Origin: Actinomadura macrotermitis
GTDB taxonomy: Bacteria > Actinomycetota > Actinomycetes > Streptosporangiales > Streptosporangiaceae
DNA length: 64,000 bases
Assembly (NCBI RefSeq): GCF_009604375.1
Contig: NZ_WEGH01000002.1
Location: forward strand, 1,636,073-1,700,072
Direction: 5' to 3'
A model generated the notes under the pieces. That model saw nothing but the letters and a program-made list of their open reading frames with translations, was not told the DNA's origin and ran no database searches. Below, one piece after another: positions 1 through 7,415 of the stretch (positions are counted from its first letter, which is position 1; every line of letters starts with the position of its first letter). Position numbers and translations under genes: made by a program.

Positions 1-332
1 CGGCCGAGGGCCGACACGCCGACCACCCGCTGGACGCCCTGCTCGGTGAAGGCCGCGCACGCCGGCCGGGTGAAGTCGACGAAGGCCGCGTGCAGGTCGG
101 CGGCGCGGTGGTTCGGCGGCAGCAGCCAGAAGACGGTGTCGGCGCCGGCGAACGCCTTGGCGACCACGTCGGGGTCGCCGTGCGAGCCGGGCACGACCTC
201 GGCGCGTTCGCGCACTTCGCCGGGCAGCCGGGCCGGGTCCCGGGCGATCAGCCGGACGGGGGCGCCGGCGGCCAGCAGGCGGTCGGTGACCAGGCGGCCG
301 ATCTGGCCGGTGGGCGCGGTGATGACGATCAT
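1..332 (-). CDS. NAD(P)-binding NmrA/SDR-like oxidoreductase, 3' end cut by window edge
   Basis: The N-terminal 110 residues are visible. They begin MIVITAPTGQIGR, a glycine-rich dinucleotide-binding turn after the first beta strand, followed by a second strand VRLIARD and the typical WLLPPN and VVGVSAL strands of NmrA-type atypical short-chain dehydrogenases. These act as NAD(P)-dependent reductases or redox-sensing regulators in the cytosol. GAGGAG lies 7 nt before the ATG, which fixes the start. The gene runs off the left edge, so the substrate-binding part is unseen. It is divergent from the LysR gene, with 93 bp between the starts, so regulation by that neighbour is a reasonable inference. 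Confidence 0.85.
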   Translation of the reverse strand, partial: MIVITAPTGQIGRLVTDRLLAAGAPVRLIARDPARLPGEVRERAEVVPGSHGDPDVVAKAFAGADTVFWLLPPNHRAADLHAAFVDFTRPACAAFTEQGVQRVVGVSALG

Positions 333-412
333 CGGTGCTCCTCAAGGAAGGGTTCGCCGCACAGTCAATGCCGTGCCCCGCCGAACCTGAAGGACCGATC
401 CGGACGCGATTG

Positions 413-427
413 ATACCGTGCAGGTAT
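413..427. promoter_or_regulatory. Candidate LysR operator (T-N11-A palindrome)
   Basis: ATACC-GTGCA-GGTAT is a perfect 5-bp inverted repeat spanning 15 bp and fits the T-N11-A LysR consensus. It lies in the divergent LysR/NmrA intergenic region, and its right half overlaps the LysR ATG. That position suits autorepression. Binding itself is inferred. Confidence 0.5.
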
Positions 428-1325
428 GAATGACCTGGAGGTCCGGCAGCTCCGGTATTTCGTGGCCGTCGCCGAGGAGCTGCACTTCGGGCTCGCCGCC
501 GAGCGGCTCGGCATGGCGCAGCCGCCGCTGTCGCGCGCGATCCGGGACCTGGAGCGGCAGCTCGGCGTCCGGCTGCTGGAGCGCACCACGCGCCGGGTCG
601 CCCTCACCCCCGCCGGGGAGGTCCTGCTCCGCGACGCCCGCACCGCCCTGGACGCGGTCGCGGCCGCCGCCCGCCGCGCCCGGCGGGCCGGCCGGCCCGA
701 ACCCGGGCTGCGCCTGGCGCTGAAGGCCGACTACGACGGCGGCCTGCTGCCGCGGATCCTCGCCGCCTACCGGGACGAACCGGCCGCGCTGCCGGTGCGG
801 CTGCTGCTGGGCGGCCGCGACGAGCAGCTCCCGGCGCTGCGCGACGGCCGCGCGGACGTCGCGCTGCTGCCCGCCCCCTTCGACGGGCGCGGGCTGGACG
901 TCGAACCGCTGCTCACCGAGCCCCGCCTGGTGGCGCTGGCGGCGGCCGACCCGCTGGCCGCCCGCCCGTCCCTGCGCCTGGCCGACCTGGCCGGCCGGGT
1001 CCTGCCCGACGGCGCCCCCGCCGACCAGGAGGACCGCCCGCCCGCGGCGCCCCGCCCGGACGTGGCGGGCGTCGCGCCCCGGCGCCTGGACCTGGCGCAG
1101 ATCTTCAACCTGGTCGAACTGGGCGGCCTCGTCTGGTTCCCGCCCGCCTCGCTGGTGCGGCGCCACCCCCGCCCCGGCGTCGTCTACCGGACCGTCGCCG
1201 ACCTGGCGCCGCTCACGCTCACCCTGGCCTGGCCGCGGGAATCGCGCTCCCCGGCCCTGGCGGCATTCGTCCGCACCGCCACCGCGATAGCGGAAGCCGC
1301 CCACCCGGCGTTGGAACCAGGCTAA
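426..1325 (+). CDS. LysR-family transcriptional regulator
   Basis: The protein has 299 residues, the usual LysR length. An N-terminal winged HTH (about residues 4-63) carries the hallmark LRYFVAVAEELHFGLAAERL and QPPLSRAIRDLE. It is followed by a coiled linker rich in Arg/Ala and a LysR substrate-binding domain (about 95-295), which is short and proline-rich in the middle. LysR proteins normally bind between themselves and a divergent target, here the NmrA-like gene at 1-332. No good Shine-Dalgarno precedes the ATG; the start codon sits inside the palindrome at 413-427. The effector cannot be told from sequence. Confidence 0.9.
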   Translation: MNDLEVRQLRYFVAVAEELHFGLAAERLGMAQPPLSRAIRDLERQLGVRLLERTTRRVALTPAGEVLLRDARTALDAVAAAARRARRAGRPEPGLRLALKADYDGGLLPRILAAYRDEPAALPVRLLLGGRDEQLPALRDGRADVALLPAPFDGRGLDVEPLLTEPRLVALAAADPLAARPSLRLADLAGRVLPDGAPADQEDRPPAAPRPDVAGVAPRRLDLAQIFNLVELGGLVWFPPASLVRRHPRPGVVYRTVADLAPLTLTLAWPRESRSPALAAFVRTATAIAEAAHPALEPG

Positions 1326-1368
1326 TCTCGGCCCTCAACGCCATTCACCCCGAAATGGGAGGCAGCCA

Positions 1369-2295
1369 ATGGAAGAACGATTCCGGCGTGATTGGGGACT
1401 CGAAGCACCGGAGTCGCTTTTCCGGTTCCAGGCCTTCCACCGGTCCCTGGACGCGGTGGAACGGCAGGCCCTGCACGACGACCTGTGGCTCAGTCCGACC
1501 GGCATCATGGACCTGTTCGCCGACCCCGGCGCGCAGCCCCGCGACGGCATCGACATCCGGGTGCACTGGCGCTTCTACCGCGACCCGCCCGAGTTCGTCA
1601 CCTTCATGCACGGCGGCAGCGACGGCCTGCATTACGGCCTGTGGTTCGACGACGACCGCACCTGCTCCGGGGTCGCCTCCTATTACACCAATGACGGCGA
1701 CGGCATCGACACGACCGCGGCGACCCCGCTGGAAGCGGTGCGCGGATATCTCGAACGCGTCTGGTTCGACCTCGACGACCCCGACGACGGGGAGGGATCG
1801 CCTGAGAAACGGTCCCGGCTCGGCCGGCTCCGCGAAAAGCTGACCGCCTTCGAGACCGGGGACCGCGCCGAGATCGGCATGGACTACAACGTCGAATACC
1901 AGCCGGCCGTCGTCCCGCCCGTCGACCGGGACCGGATCACGACGCTGGACGGCGCGGGAGCGCTCGTCGCGGGCGAAACGGCACTCGGCCGCCCCGCCCA
2001 CAACGAGGCCGACGAATACAAGTTCGCGACGTACATGTACGCCCATTTCGACGACGCCGAGGCCCTGGCGGACAGCGTGGCCGAGGCCCGGAGCCGGTGC
2101 GCGGCGGGCGACCCGGCCGAGGCCCTGGTCCTCGGCCGCGACCTGCACTGGGCCTCGTTCGGCGACCCGGCCCGCGAGGCCTACGCCAACGAACTCCTCG
2201 TCCTGGCCTACACCGCCCTGGACCGGCCCGCCCTCGCGGCCATCGCCGGCGCCCACCACCGCCACCGCTCCCTGGAGTCCGTCGCCGTCCTCTGA
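1369..2295 (+). CDS. HPF1-like (DUF2228) protein
   Basis: The 308-residue protein has GGGAGG 6 nt before the ATG. The segment HWRFYRDPPEF (about residues 64-74) nearly matches the signature of eukaryotic HPF1, the factor that completes the PARP1/2 active site for serine ADP-ribosylation. The following HYGLWFDDD...GVASYYTNDGD keeps the HPF1 strand pattern, and the C-terminal ALVLGRDLHW...LLVLAYTALDR...AIAGAHHRHR resembles the HPF1 C-terminal helices. This comparison is from memory of the family and was not computed. In my alignment the position of the HPF1 catalytic Glu falls in CAAGDPA (about 244-250) and is not acidic, so the PARP-partner chemistry may be absent. No PARP or macrodomain gene is nearby. 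The gene stands alone, convergent with the TetR gene 4 bp away. Confidence 0.65.
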   Translation: MEERFRRDWGLEAPESLFRFQAFHRSLDAVERQALHDDLWLSPTGIMDLFADPGAQPRDGIDIRVHWRFYRDPPEFVTFMHGGSDGLHYGLWFDDDRTCSGVASYYTNDGDGIDTTAATPLEAVRGYLERVWFDLDDPDDGEGSPEKRSRLGRLREKLTAFETGDRAEIGMDYNVEYQPAVVPPVDRDRITTLDGAGALVAGETALGRPAHNEADEYKFATYMYAHFDDAEALADSVAEARSRCAAGDPAEALVLGRDLHWASFGDPAREAYANELLVLAYTALDRPALAAIAGAHHRHRSLESVAVL

Positions 2296-2299
2296 GGGG

Positions 2300-3052
2300 T
2301 CAGGAGCGTTCGACCTGGCAGGCGATGCCGTCCAGGACCAGGTCCAGGCCGAGGGAGAAGTCCGCGTCGGCGATCGCGCTGTCGGGGGTGTCCGACGGCG
2401 GCGCCTCGAACAGGGGCGAGGAGAACAGGCGGGCCGTCTCGGGGAAGCGCGCCGGGTCGACCAGCCGCATCAGCGCGCGGCCGTAGTCGCGTTCGGCGTC
2501 GGCCTGCCCCTGCCCGTCGGCCCGGCCCCGGGCGAGCTCGTCCTCCTGGCGCACCGACTGGGTCACATAGCCGCTGATCAGTGACAGGGCGCCGAGCTTG
2601 TGCGCCCAGCCGAGCCGGGTGGGGGCCATGGCGGCCAGCGCGGCCTCCATCCAGGCGATCTGGTTCGGCCCGGAGGGCGGGCCGGAGATCGGCAGGTGCG
2701 TCATCCACGGCCGGCGCCGGAACACCGCGCGCAGCGCGCGGGCCCAGGCGCGCAGCCCCTCGCGCCAGTCGGCGGCGTCCAGGCCCGGCGGGGCGCCGAG
2801 CGCGTGGTCGGCCATCAGCGTGAGCAGCTCGTCCTTGGACCCGATGTGCCGGTAGAGCGACATCCCGGTGACGCCGAGGCGCTTGCCGATCTTGGGCAGG
2901 GTCACGCCGTCCAGGCCCTCGCCGTCGGCGGCCGCCACGGCGGTGGCGACGACCAGGTCGACGTCCAGGGTCGCGGGGCGGCCGAGGCGCGAGGCCTCCG
3001 GGATCCGCCACAGCCGGCGCAGCGGCGCCGGAACGCGGTCTTCGCTGGTCAT
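2300..3052 (-). CDS. TetR-family regulator (TetR_C_1-like)
   Basis: The protein has 250 residues. An N-terminal HTH (about 27-75) contains LPKIGKRLGVTGMSLYRHIGSKDELL, with the recognition helix ending in the YRHIGSK motif typical of TetR proteins. The C-terminal ligand domain includes the W-RE-LRAWARALR helix common in the TetR_C_1 group. The gene is divergent from the DUF418 gene, and a nested inverted repeat at 3093-3127 lies between the two starts. It probably represses itself and that membrane protein; the ligand is unknown. Confidence 0.88.
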   Translation of the reverse strand: MTSEDRVPAPLRRLWRIPEASRLGRPATLDVDLVVATAVAAADGEGLDGVTLPKIGKRLGVTGMSLYRHIGSKDELLTLMADHALGAPPGLDAADWREGLRAWARALRAVFRRRPWMTHLPISGPPSGPNQIAWMEAALAAMAPTRLGWAHKLGALSLISGYVTQSVRQEDELARGRADGQGQADAERDYGRALMRLVDPARFPETARLFSSPLFEAPPSDTPDSAIADADFSLGLDLVLDGIACQVERS

Positions 3053-3092
3053 GGCCCCCTCACCCGTCGGCTCCCATCATGGCAGACCCCTA

Positions 3093-3127
3093 TTAGTTTG
3101 CCTGTGATACTTTATCAATGAAACTAA
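3093..3127. promoter_or_regulatory. Nested inverted repeat, candidate TetR operator
   Basis: Outer arms TTAGTTT (3093-3099) and AAACTAA (3121-3127) enclose inner arms TGATA (3105-3109) and TATCA (3113-3117), with centres within 1 bp of each other. The stretch is strikingly AT-rich for this genome. It sits between the divergent TetR and DUF418 starts and ends 21 bp before the DUF418 ATG. Confidence 0.6.
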
Positions 3128-3148
3128 GTGCCTCCGGAAGGGACGGCC

Positions 3149-4345
3149 ATGACCACCGACACTCCGACACGCGCGCCGGGCGGACCGGTCCGGCGCGCCG
3201 ACCGCGCCCTCGCCCCGGACCTGGCCCGGGGCGCGATGCTGCTGATCATCGCGGTGGCCAACGTCGCCGGCGTGGTGTTCGCCGGCGAACCCGGCCTGGC
3301 CCCGAGGCCCGAGGGGGCCGACCGCGGCCTCACCTTCCTGCTCTTCGAGCTCGCCCACGCCCGCGGCTACCCGGTCTTCGCGGTGATGTTCGGCTACGGC
3401 GTCGTCCAGCTCGCCCGCCGCCAGGACGCCGCCGGCGTGCCGCCCGGCCGGGTCCGCTCGATCCTGATGCGCCGCAACCTCTGGCTGGTGGCCTTCGGGT
3501 TCGCCCACGCCGCCCTGCTGTACTACGGCGACTTCCTCGGCGCCTACGGGATCGTCGGCATCGCGATGACCCTGCTGCTGCTGCGCCGGGGCGACAGGTT
3601 CCACCGGATCGTGCTGGCGCTCTGGGCGCTGGCGGCGGTCGAGAGCGTCGTGCTCGGCGCCGTCGTGCTGAAGGGGATCCTGGCGAACGACGGCACGGCC
3701 TCACTGCCGGTGAAGCACATCGACTCCCTCGCCGCTTCCGGCTACCTCGAGTCCATGCTGGACCGCGTGCGCGAATGGCCGGGGCACACGCTGGCCGTCC
3801 TGCCGTTCATCATGATCGCCTGGCTGGGCATGTGGGCCGCCCGCCGCCGCGTCCTGGAGGAGCCGGCCCGGCACCGGGCCCTGCTCCGCCGGACCGCCGT
3901 GACCGGGCTCGCCGTCGCCGTCGCCGGCGGCCTGCCGGCCGCCCTGATCGCCGCCGGATGGCTGCACACCGACGCCTCGACGGCCGACCTGGCGCTGCTG
4001 CTCCACGGCGCCAGCGGCATGTTCGCCGGCCCCGGCTACGTGGCCGTCTTCGGCCTGGTCACCATGCGGATCACCCGGCCCGGCCCGGTCACCGGAGCCC
4101 TCGCGGCGCTCGGCCGCCGCTCCCTGTCGGGCTACCTGTTCCAGTCGGTGGCCTGGCTCGTCCTGCTGGCGCCCTTCACCCTGGCCCTCGCCGGCCGTTT
4201 CGGCAGCCCCACGGTCGCCGGGCTGGTGATCGCGGTGATCGTCTGGCTGGCCACCGTCGTGCTCGCCGCCCTGCTCGACAGGCGCGACAAGCCCGGCCCC
4301 GCCGAGAAGGTCCTGCGCCGCCTGACCTACGGACCCCGCCCGTAG
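3149..4345 (+). CDS. DUF418-type integral membrane protein
   Basis: The protein has about 398 residues. I start it at ATG 3149 because GGAAGGGA (3135-3142) is correctly spaced for it; the upstream GTG 3128 has no such site. It opens with the DUF418 hallmark RALAPDLARGAMLLIIAVAN and continues with about ten hydrophobic segments, including RGYPVFAVMFGYGVVQL and the C-terminal GRRSLSGYLFQSVAW characteristic of the acyltransferase-3-like DUF418 family. It is a cytoplasmic-membrane protein of unknown substrate. It is the likely target of the divergent TetR gene, as in many small-molecule-responsive pairs. Confidence 0.85.
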   Translation: MTTDTPTRAPGGPVRRADRALAPDLARGAMLLIIAVANVAGVVFAGEPGLAPRPEGADRGLTFLLFELAHARGYPVFAVMFGYGVVQLARRQDAAGVPPGRVRSILMRRNLWLVAFGFAHAALLYYGDFLGAYGIVGIAMTLLLLRRGDRFHRIVLALWALAAVESVVLGAVVLKGILANDGTASLPVKHIDSLAASGYLESMLDRVREWPGHTLAVLPFIMIAWLGMWAARRRVLEEPARHRALLRRTAVTGLAVAVAGGLPAALIAAGWLHTDASTADLALLLHGASGMFAGPGYVAVFGLVTMRITRPGPVTGALAALGRRSLSGYLFQSVAWLVLLAPFTLALAGRFGSPTVAGLVIAVIVWLATVVLAALLDRRDKPGPAEKVLRRLTYGPRP

Positions 4346-4484
4346 CGGCCACGACCGCGAACCCCGGATCACCACCGCGCGAGAGGACCCCCTGCCGGAA
4401 CCGGGCCAAAAGGACCGGCCCGGAGCGTAAGGCTGTAAGAAACGGCACGTCGGACAGGCTGACAACACCGATTCCCTTGTGGGC

Positions 4485-4519
4485 TCGGGAGCGATCCGTG
4501 ACGTTGGGATCGCTCCCGA
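4485..4519. promoter_or_regulatory. 13-bp perfect hairpin just before the M15-like gene
   Basis: TCGGGAGCGATCC (4485-4497) pairs perfectly with GGATCGCTCCCGA (4507-4519) around a 9-nt loop. It ends 15 nt before the ATG at 4535 and touches the ribosome-binding region (AGGAGA follows). It could terminate the DUF418 transcript 140 nt upstream, act as a leader attenuator, or be a DNA operator. No U-tract follows, so the role stays open. Confidence 0.6.
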
Positions 4520-4534
4520 ATCTCAGGAGAACCG

Positions 4535-5371
4535 ATGAAGCCGTCCACATGCGCCGCCGCCCTCATGGCGGCCGCCCTGTCCCTGACCGAAGCGCCCGGA
4601 GCATCGGCAGCCGTTCCCAGCGTGAACATGGAGGCCGTCGTCAAGGCGGCCCAGATCGACCCGCGGCGGCCCGGCCACACGCCGACGCCGGGCGCCAAGG
4701 CCGGCGTGCTCCTCGTCGAGCGGGCGCTGCGCGACCGGCACCTGCTCGACGGCAGGTGGGTCGACGGGTACTTCGGCACCACCACGGTCACCGCCTACGC
4801 CAAGTACCAGAGGTCGCTCGGCTACACCGGCCTCATGGCCAACGGCCTGCCGGGCAGGACATCGCTCGCCGAGCTCGGAGCGGGCCGCTTCAAGGTCGCC
4901 CACGCCATCGGCCCCGGCGCCCGCGTGCCCGCCGGCGGCGTCGTCATCGACACCCGCACCCGCAGCATGCTGGCCGAGGCGAAACGGCTGTTCGGCCGCG
5001 ACCTCGTGCTGGACCAGGGCTCCTACAACCCCGGCGGCGACCCCACGTCCGCCGGCACCCACGACGGCGGCGGCGTCGTCGACGTCTCGGTCAAGGGCAT
5101 GAACGCCGCCACCCGCGTCGCGGCCGCCCGCGCGCTGCGCCGCGCCGGCTTCGCGGCCTGGGTGCGCAGCCCCCGCCAGGGCGCCTGGCCCTGGCACATC
5201 CACGCCGTCGCCATCAGCGACACCGACCTGTCCACCCAGGCCCAGCACCAGGTCGGCGACTACTACCTCGGCCAGAACGGCCTCGCCGACCGGGGCCCCG
5301 ACGACGGACCGAAAGTGACCATCCGCACCTGGGAAGAGTCCCAGGCGCTGCTGCGAGGGAGAACGGCATGA
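4535..5371 (+). CDS. Secreted peptidoglycan-binding / M15-like peptidase
   Basis: The protein has 278 residues. A Sec signal peptide ends near GASAAVPS. A peptidoglycan-binding-type repeat (about 45-110: KAGVLLVERALRDRHLLDG-WVDGYFGTTTVTAYAKYQ) follows, then a C-terminal domain with THDGGGVVDVS and WHIHAVAIS. The latter resembles the His/Asp...His metal ligands of LAS-type M15 peptidases. It probably binds and trims cell wall outside the membrane. AGGAGA precedes the ATG, with a 13-bp hairpin just upstream. Its stop overlaps the start of the M23 gene by 4 bp (ATGA), so the two are translationally coupled. The exact cleavage specificity is not visible. Confidence 0.75.
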   Translation: MKPSTCAAALMAAALSLTEAPGASAAVPSVNMEAVVKAAQIDPRRPGHTPTPGAKAGVLLVERALRDRHLLDGRWVDGYFGTTTVTAYAKYQRSLGYTGLMANGLPGRTSLAELGAGRFKVAHAIGPGARVPAGGVVIDTRTRSMLAEAKRLFGRDLVLDQGSYNPGGDPTSAGTHDGGGVVDVSVKGMNAATRVAAARALRRAGFAAWVRSPRQGAWPWHIHAVAISDTDLSTQAQHQVGDYYLGQNGLADRGPDDGPKVTIRTWEESQALLRGRTA

Positions 5372-5928
5372 AAACGCTCGGCAAGATCCTCACGACGGCC
5401 ACCGCGACCGCGCTCGGCGGGACGGTGCTCGCCACCGCCCCGCCCGCCTCGGCGGCGGTCCGCACCAACATGTCGTCGGCGCTGTACGTGGGCGGCGGCG
5501 GCCGGATCACCTGCGGCTTCGACGGCTACTCCAGCACGCCCGGCCGGCACGAGGGCATCGACATCGCCCGCCGCATCGGCGCGGACGTCCGCGCCCTGAC
5601 GGCCGGCAGGCTCATCTACGTCGCCCGCGGCTACACCGGCCGGGCCGGGCTCTCCACGATCGCCGTCTACAACGCCGCGCTGAACAAGACGGTGATCTAC
5701 CTGCACACCGCGCCGCGCTCGTCCCTGCGCGTGGGCCAGACGATCCGCCGCGGCCAGGTCATCGCCGACGAGTCGTGGCACGGGGTGTCGTCCAGCAGGT
5801 CCGCGCACACCCACGTCGAGATGCGCCTCGGCCGGCAGACGCACGCGGCCAAGAGCGTCGGCGACCCGCACCTGGACAACCCGAACCCGACCCGGTTCTG
5901 GAACTCCCAGGGCTACAACGTCCGATAA
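5368..5928 (+). CDS. Secreted M23-family metallopeptidase
   Basis: The 186-residue protein has a Sec signal peptide ending at PASAAV and a compact LytM/M23 domain. It contains RHEGIDIA (first His and Asp zinc ligands), GRAGLSTIAVYN...VIYLHTAP and HTHVEMR (the HxH that completes the active site). M23 enzymes cut the peptide stems or cross-bridges of peptidoglycan. It has no targeting domain of its own, unlike its coupled upstream partner, which has a peptidoglycan-binding repeat. GAGGGAGAA lies within the end of the upstream gene and serves as the ribosome site. Confidence 0.9.
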   Translation: MKTLGKILTTATATALGGTVLATAPPASAAVRTNMSSALYVGGGGRITCGFDGYSSTPGRHEGIDIARRIGADVRALTAGRLIYVARGYTGRAGLSTIAVYNAALNKTVIYLHTAPRSSLRVGQTIRRGQVIADESWHGVSSSRSAHTHVEMRLGRQTHAAKSVGDPHLDNPNPTRFWNSQGYNVR

Positions 5929-5939
5929 CGCCGCGGGGG

Positions 5940-6878
5940 CTACGGCCGGTCGACGATCACCTGGAAGTTGACCGGCCGGCTCCCGGGGAAGGCGATCCTC
6001 CCCGAGGCGTCCACCATCTTGAACCGCGCGTAACACAGGCCCGGCTTCTCCGGCGTAGTGACGTCGGCCCGCACATCGACCGTCCCGCCCGGCCGCGTGT
6101 CACCGATCGGCACCTGCACCTCGGTCCGGCACTGGTCGGCCTGCTGCGGAAGATCGAGGCGAAGCAGCGAATACCCCTTCCATCGCACGTTCCCGGTGTT
6201 CCTGAGCCGCCACACCTTGGCAACGGTCCGTCCCGGCCCCACGTGCGAGCAGTCGGGCAACGTGACATCGGCGACGAACCGGGCCGCATCCCCCGCATGA
6301 GCCGGCCGGGCCGCCACCGCCTGCGGCGCCCGCACCGGGCAGACGGGCGGGGGCGCAGCCCCCGAAGCGCTCCGGTCGGGCGGGGAACCCCGGTCGACAA
6401 AGATCGCCACCCCCACCCCGGCCGCCACGAGCACGGCACCGCCCAAAAGCGCCGGCCACAACCACCCGCGCCCTTCCGGCGCAGGCACATCCTCGTCGAC
6501 CGGCTGCGGCCCGATGGCGATGATGCGCACAGCCTGCAGCTCCGCACCGGAGGCCGCGGCTTCAGCGGGCGGATGGGCCACCGGAACGCCCGCCAGAGGC
6601 GCCTGCTCCCCGGCCGACCTGACGGCGAGGTTCGCCGTGTCCCAGCGCTCGCGGTATTCGGCCGGATCGGCGCCGCACGCCTTGACGAACTCGGCGGTGG
6701 TGCCCCAGCTCGGAAGCCGGTTCCCCTTCGTGGCCTCGTGCAACGTCGTATGGGAGATAGCCCCGGATCGCCCGGACATTTCCCGAAAAGAAGGGTTCCC
6801 AACGGACATACGCAGTTCCCGCAAGGTCGCCGCGAACTCCGCGACCGCCTCCGCCCGTGCACGCATGCCGTCGTCCAC
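5940..6878 (-). CDS. Membrane protein with HTH and NBR1-Ig-like domain
   Basis: The protein has 312 residues and starts at GTG 6878 (ATG 6866 is an alternative). The N-terminal ~80 residues form an XRE-like helix-turn-helix region (SFREMSGRSGAISHTTLHEATKGNRLPSW), seen in many actinobacterial proteins. A single membrane helix lies near 145-165 (LWPALLGGAVLVAAGVGVAI). The C-terminal ~110 residues (VWRLRNTGNVRWKGYSLLRL...VDVRADVTTPEKPG-CYARFKM) show the immunoglobulin-like pattern of NBR1-Ig domains. This would place a DNA-binding or scaffold domain inside and an Ig domain outside. The target is unknown. It converges on the M23 gene, 11 bp away. Confidence 0.8.
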   Translation of the reverse strand: MDDGMRARAEAVAEFAATLRELRMSVGNPSFREMSGRSGAISHTTLHEATKGNRLPSWGTTAEFVKACGADPAEYRERWDTANLAVRSAGEQAPLAGVPVAHPPAEAAASGAELQAVRIIAIGPQPVDEDVPAPEGRGWLWPALLGGAVLVAAGVGVAIFVDRGSPPDRSASGAAPPPVCPVRAPQAVAARPAHAGDAARFVADVTLPDCSHVGPGRTVAKVWRLRNTGNVRWKGYSLLRLDLPQQADQCRTEVQVPIGDTRPGGTVDVRADVTTPEKPGLCYARFKMVDASGRIAFPGSRPVNFQVIVDRP

Positions 6879-7415
6879 CGGCCGAAGCTAACAGCGCCCC
6901 CGCCCCTCCCTCAAGGCTCTACCCGACACCGACAGGTACGACGGGGCGGTAAGCCCGCATTGAACACTTTCCGCCGCCCCTCCAAGGTCACCGCCCCGGC
7001 CGGCGCGGGCTTCATGCAGCGCGCCCAACAACACCGCTGCACATCTGGGAGTGCCCAGACGCTTGTGCGCCGCCGCCGACCCCACGCCTAGCGGCGCATC
7101 CCCAGCGAGCGAGCGGGCCGACGCCCGACTGAAGTCCTGCCTCCTTCTGGGGAAGCAGCGCTGTCGCCCACACCGGTTCGAACACCTGGCCAAAGCCAAC
7201 CTGGTGCCTCACTCTTGCGGACTTCGGGCCGCCTCCCGCTAAAGAGCCGCCGCGGGTGGAGGGCCGGACGCCATAAGGGGCCACAAGTAAAGGCCGAACC
7301 TAAACGGAACCCGGGGAAAACAGACCAAAGAAGAGTCCGAATTTCTCTTCGGCGTTCTCGTAGGCCGTGGCGAAGATTTCGACGTCGCACGGCCTTCGGC
7401 TGCTGTGATCGGCCG
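6879..7415. other. 537-bp stretch without a supported gene
   Basis: Several short open frames cross it, but none has a convincing ribosome site together with a recognisable protein. The segment 7300-7400 reads on the minus strand as a short acidic peptide (EIFATAYENAEEKF), which might be a fragment of something real. I could not place it in a family. Confidence 0.4.

Noticed and set aside
3118..5928. Very long plus-strand open frame crossing two genes
   Set aside because: It is a shadow frame: Arg/Pro/His-rich sequence until it joins the true M23 frame at 5368. DUF418 and the M15-like gene occupy the other frame.
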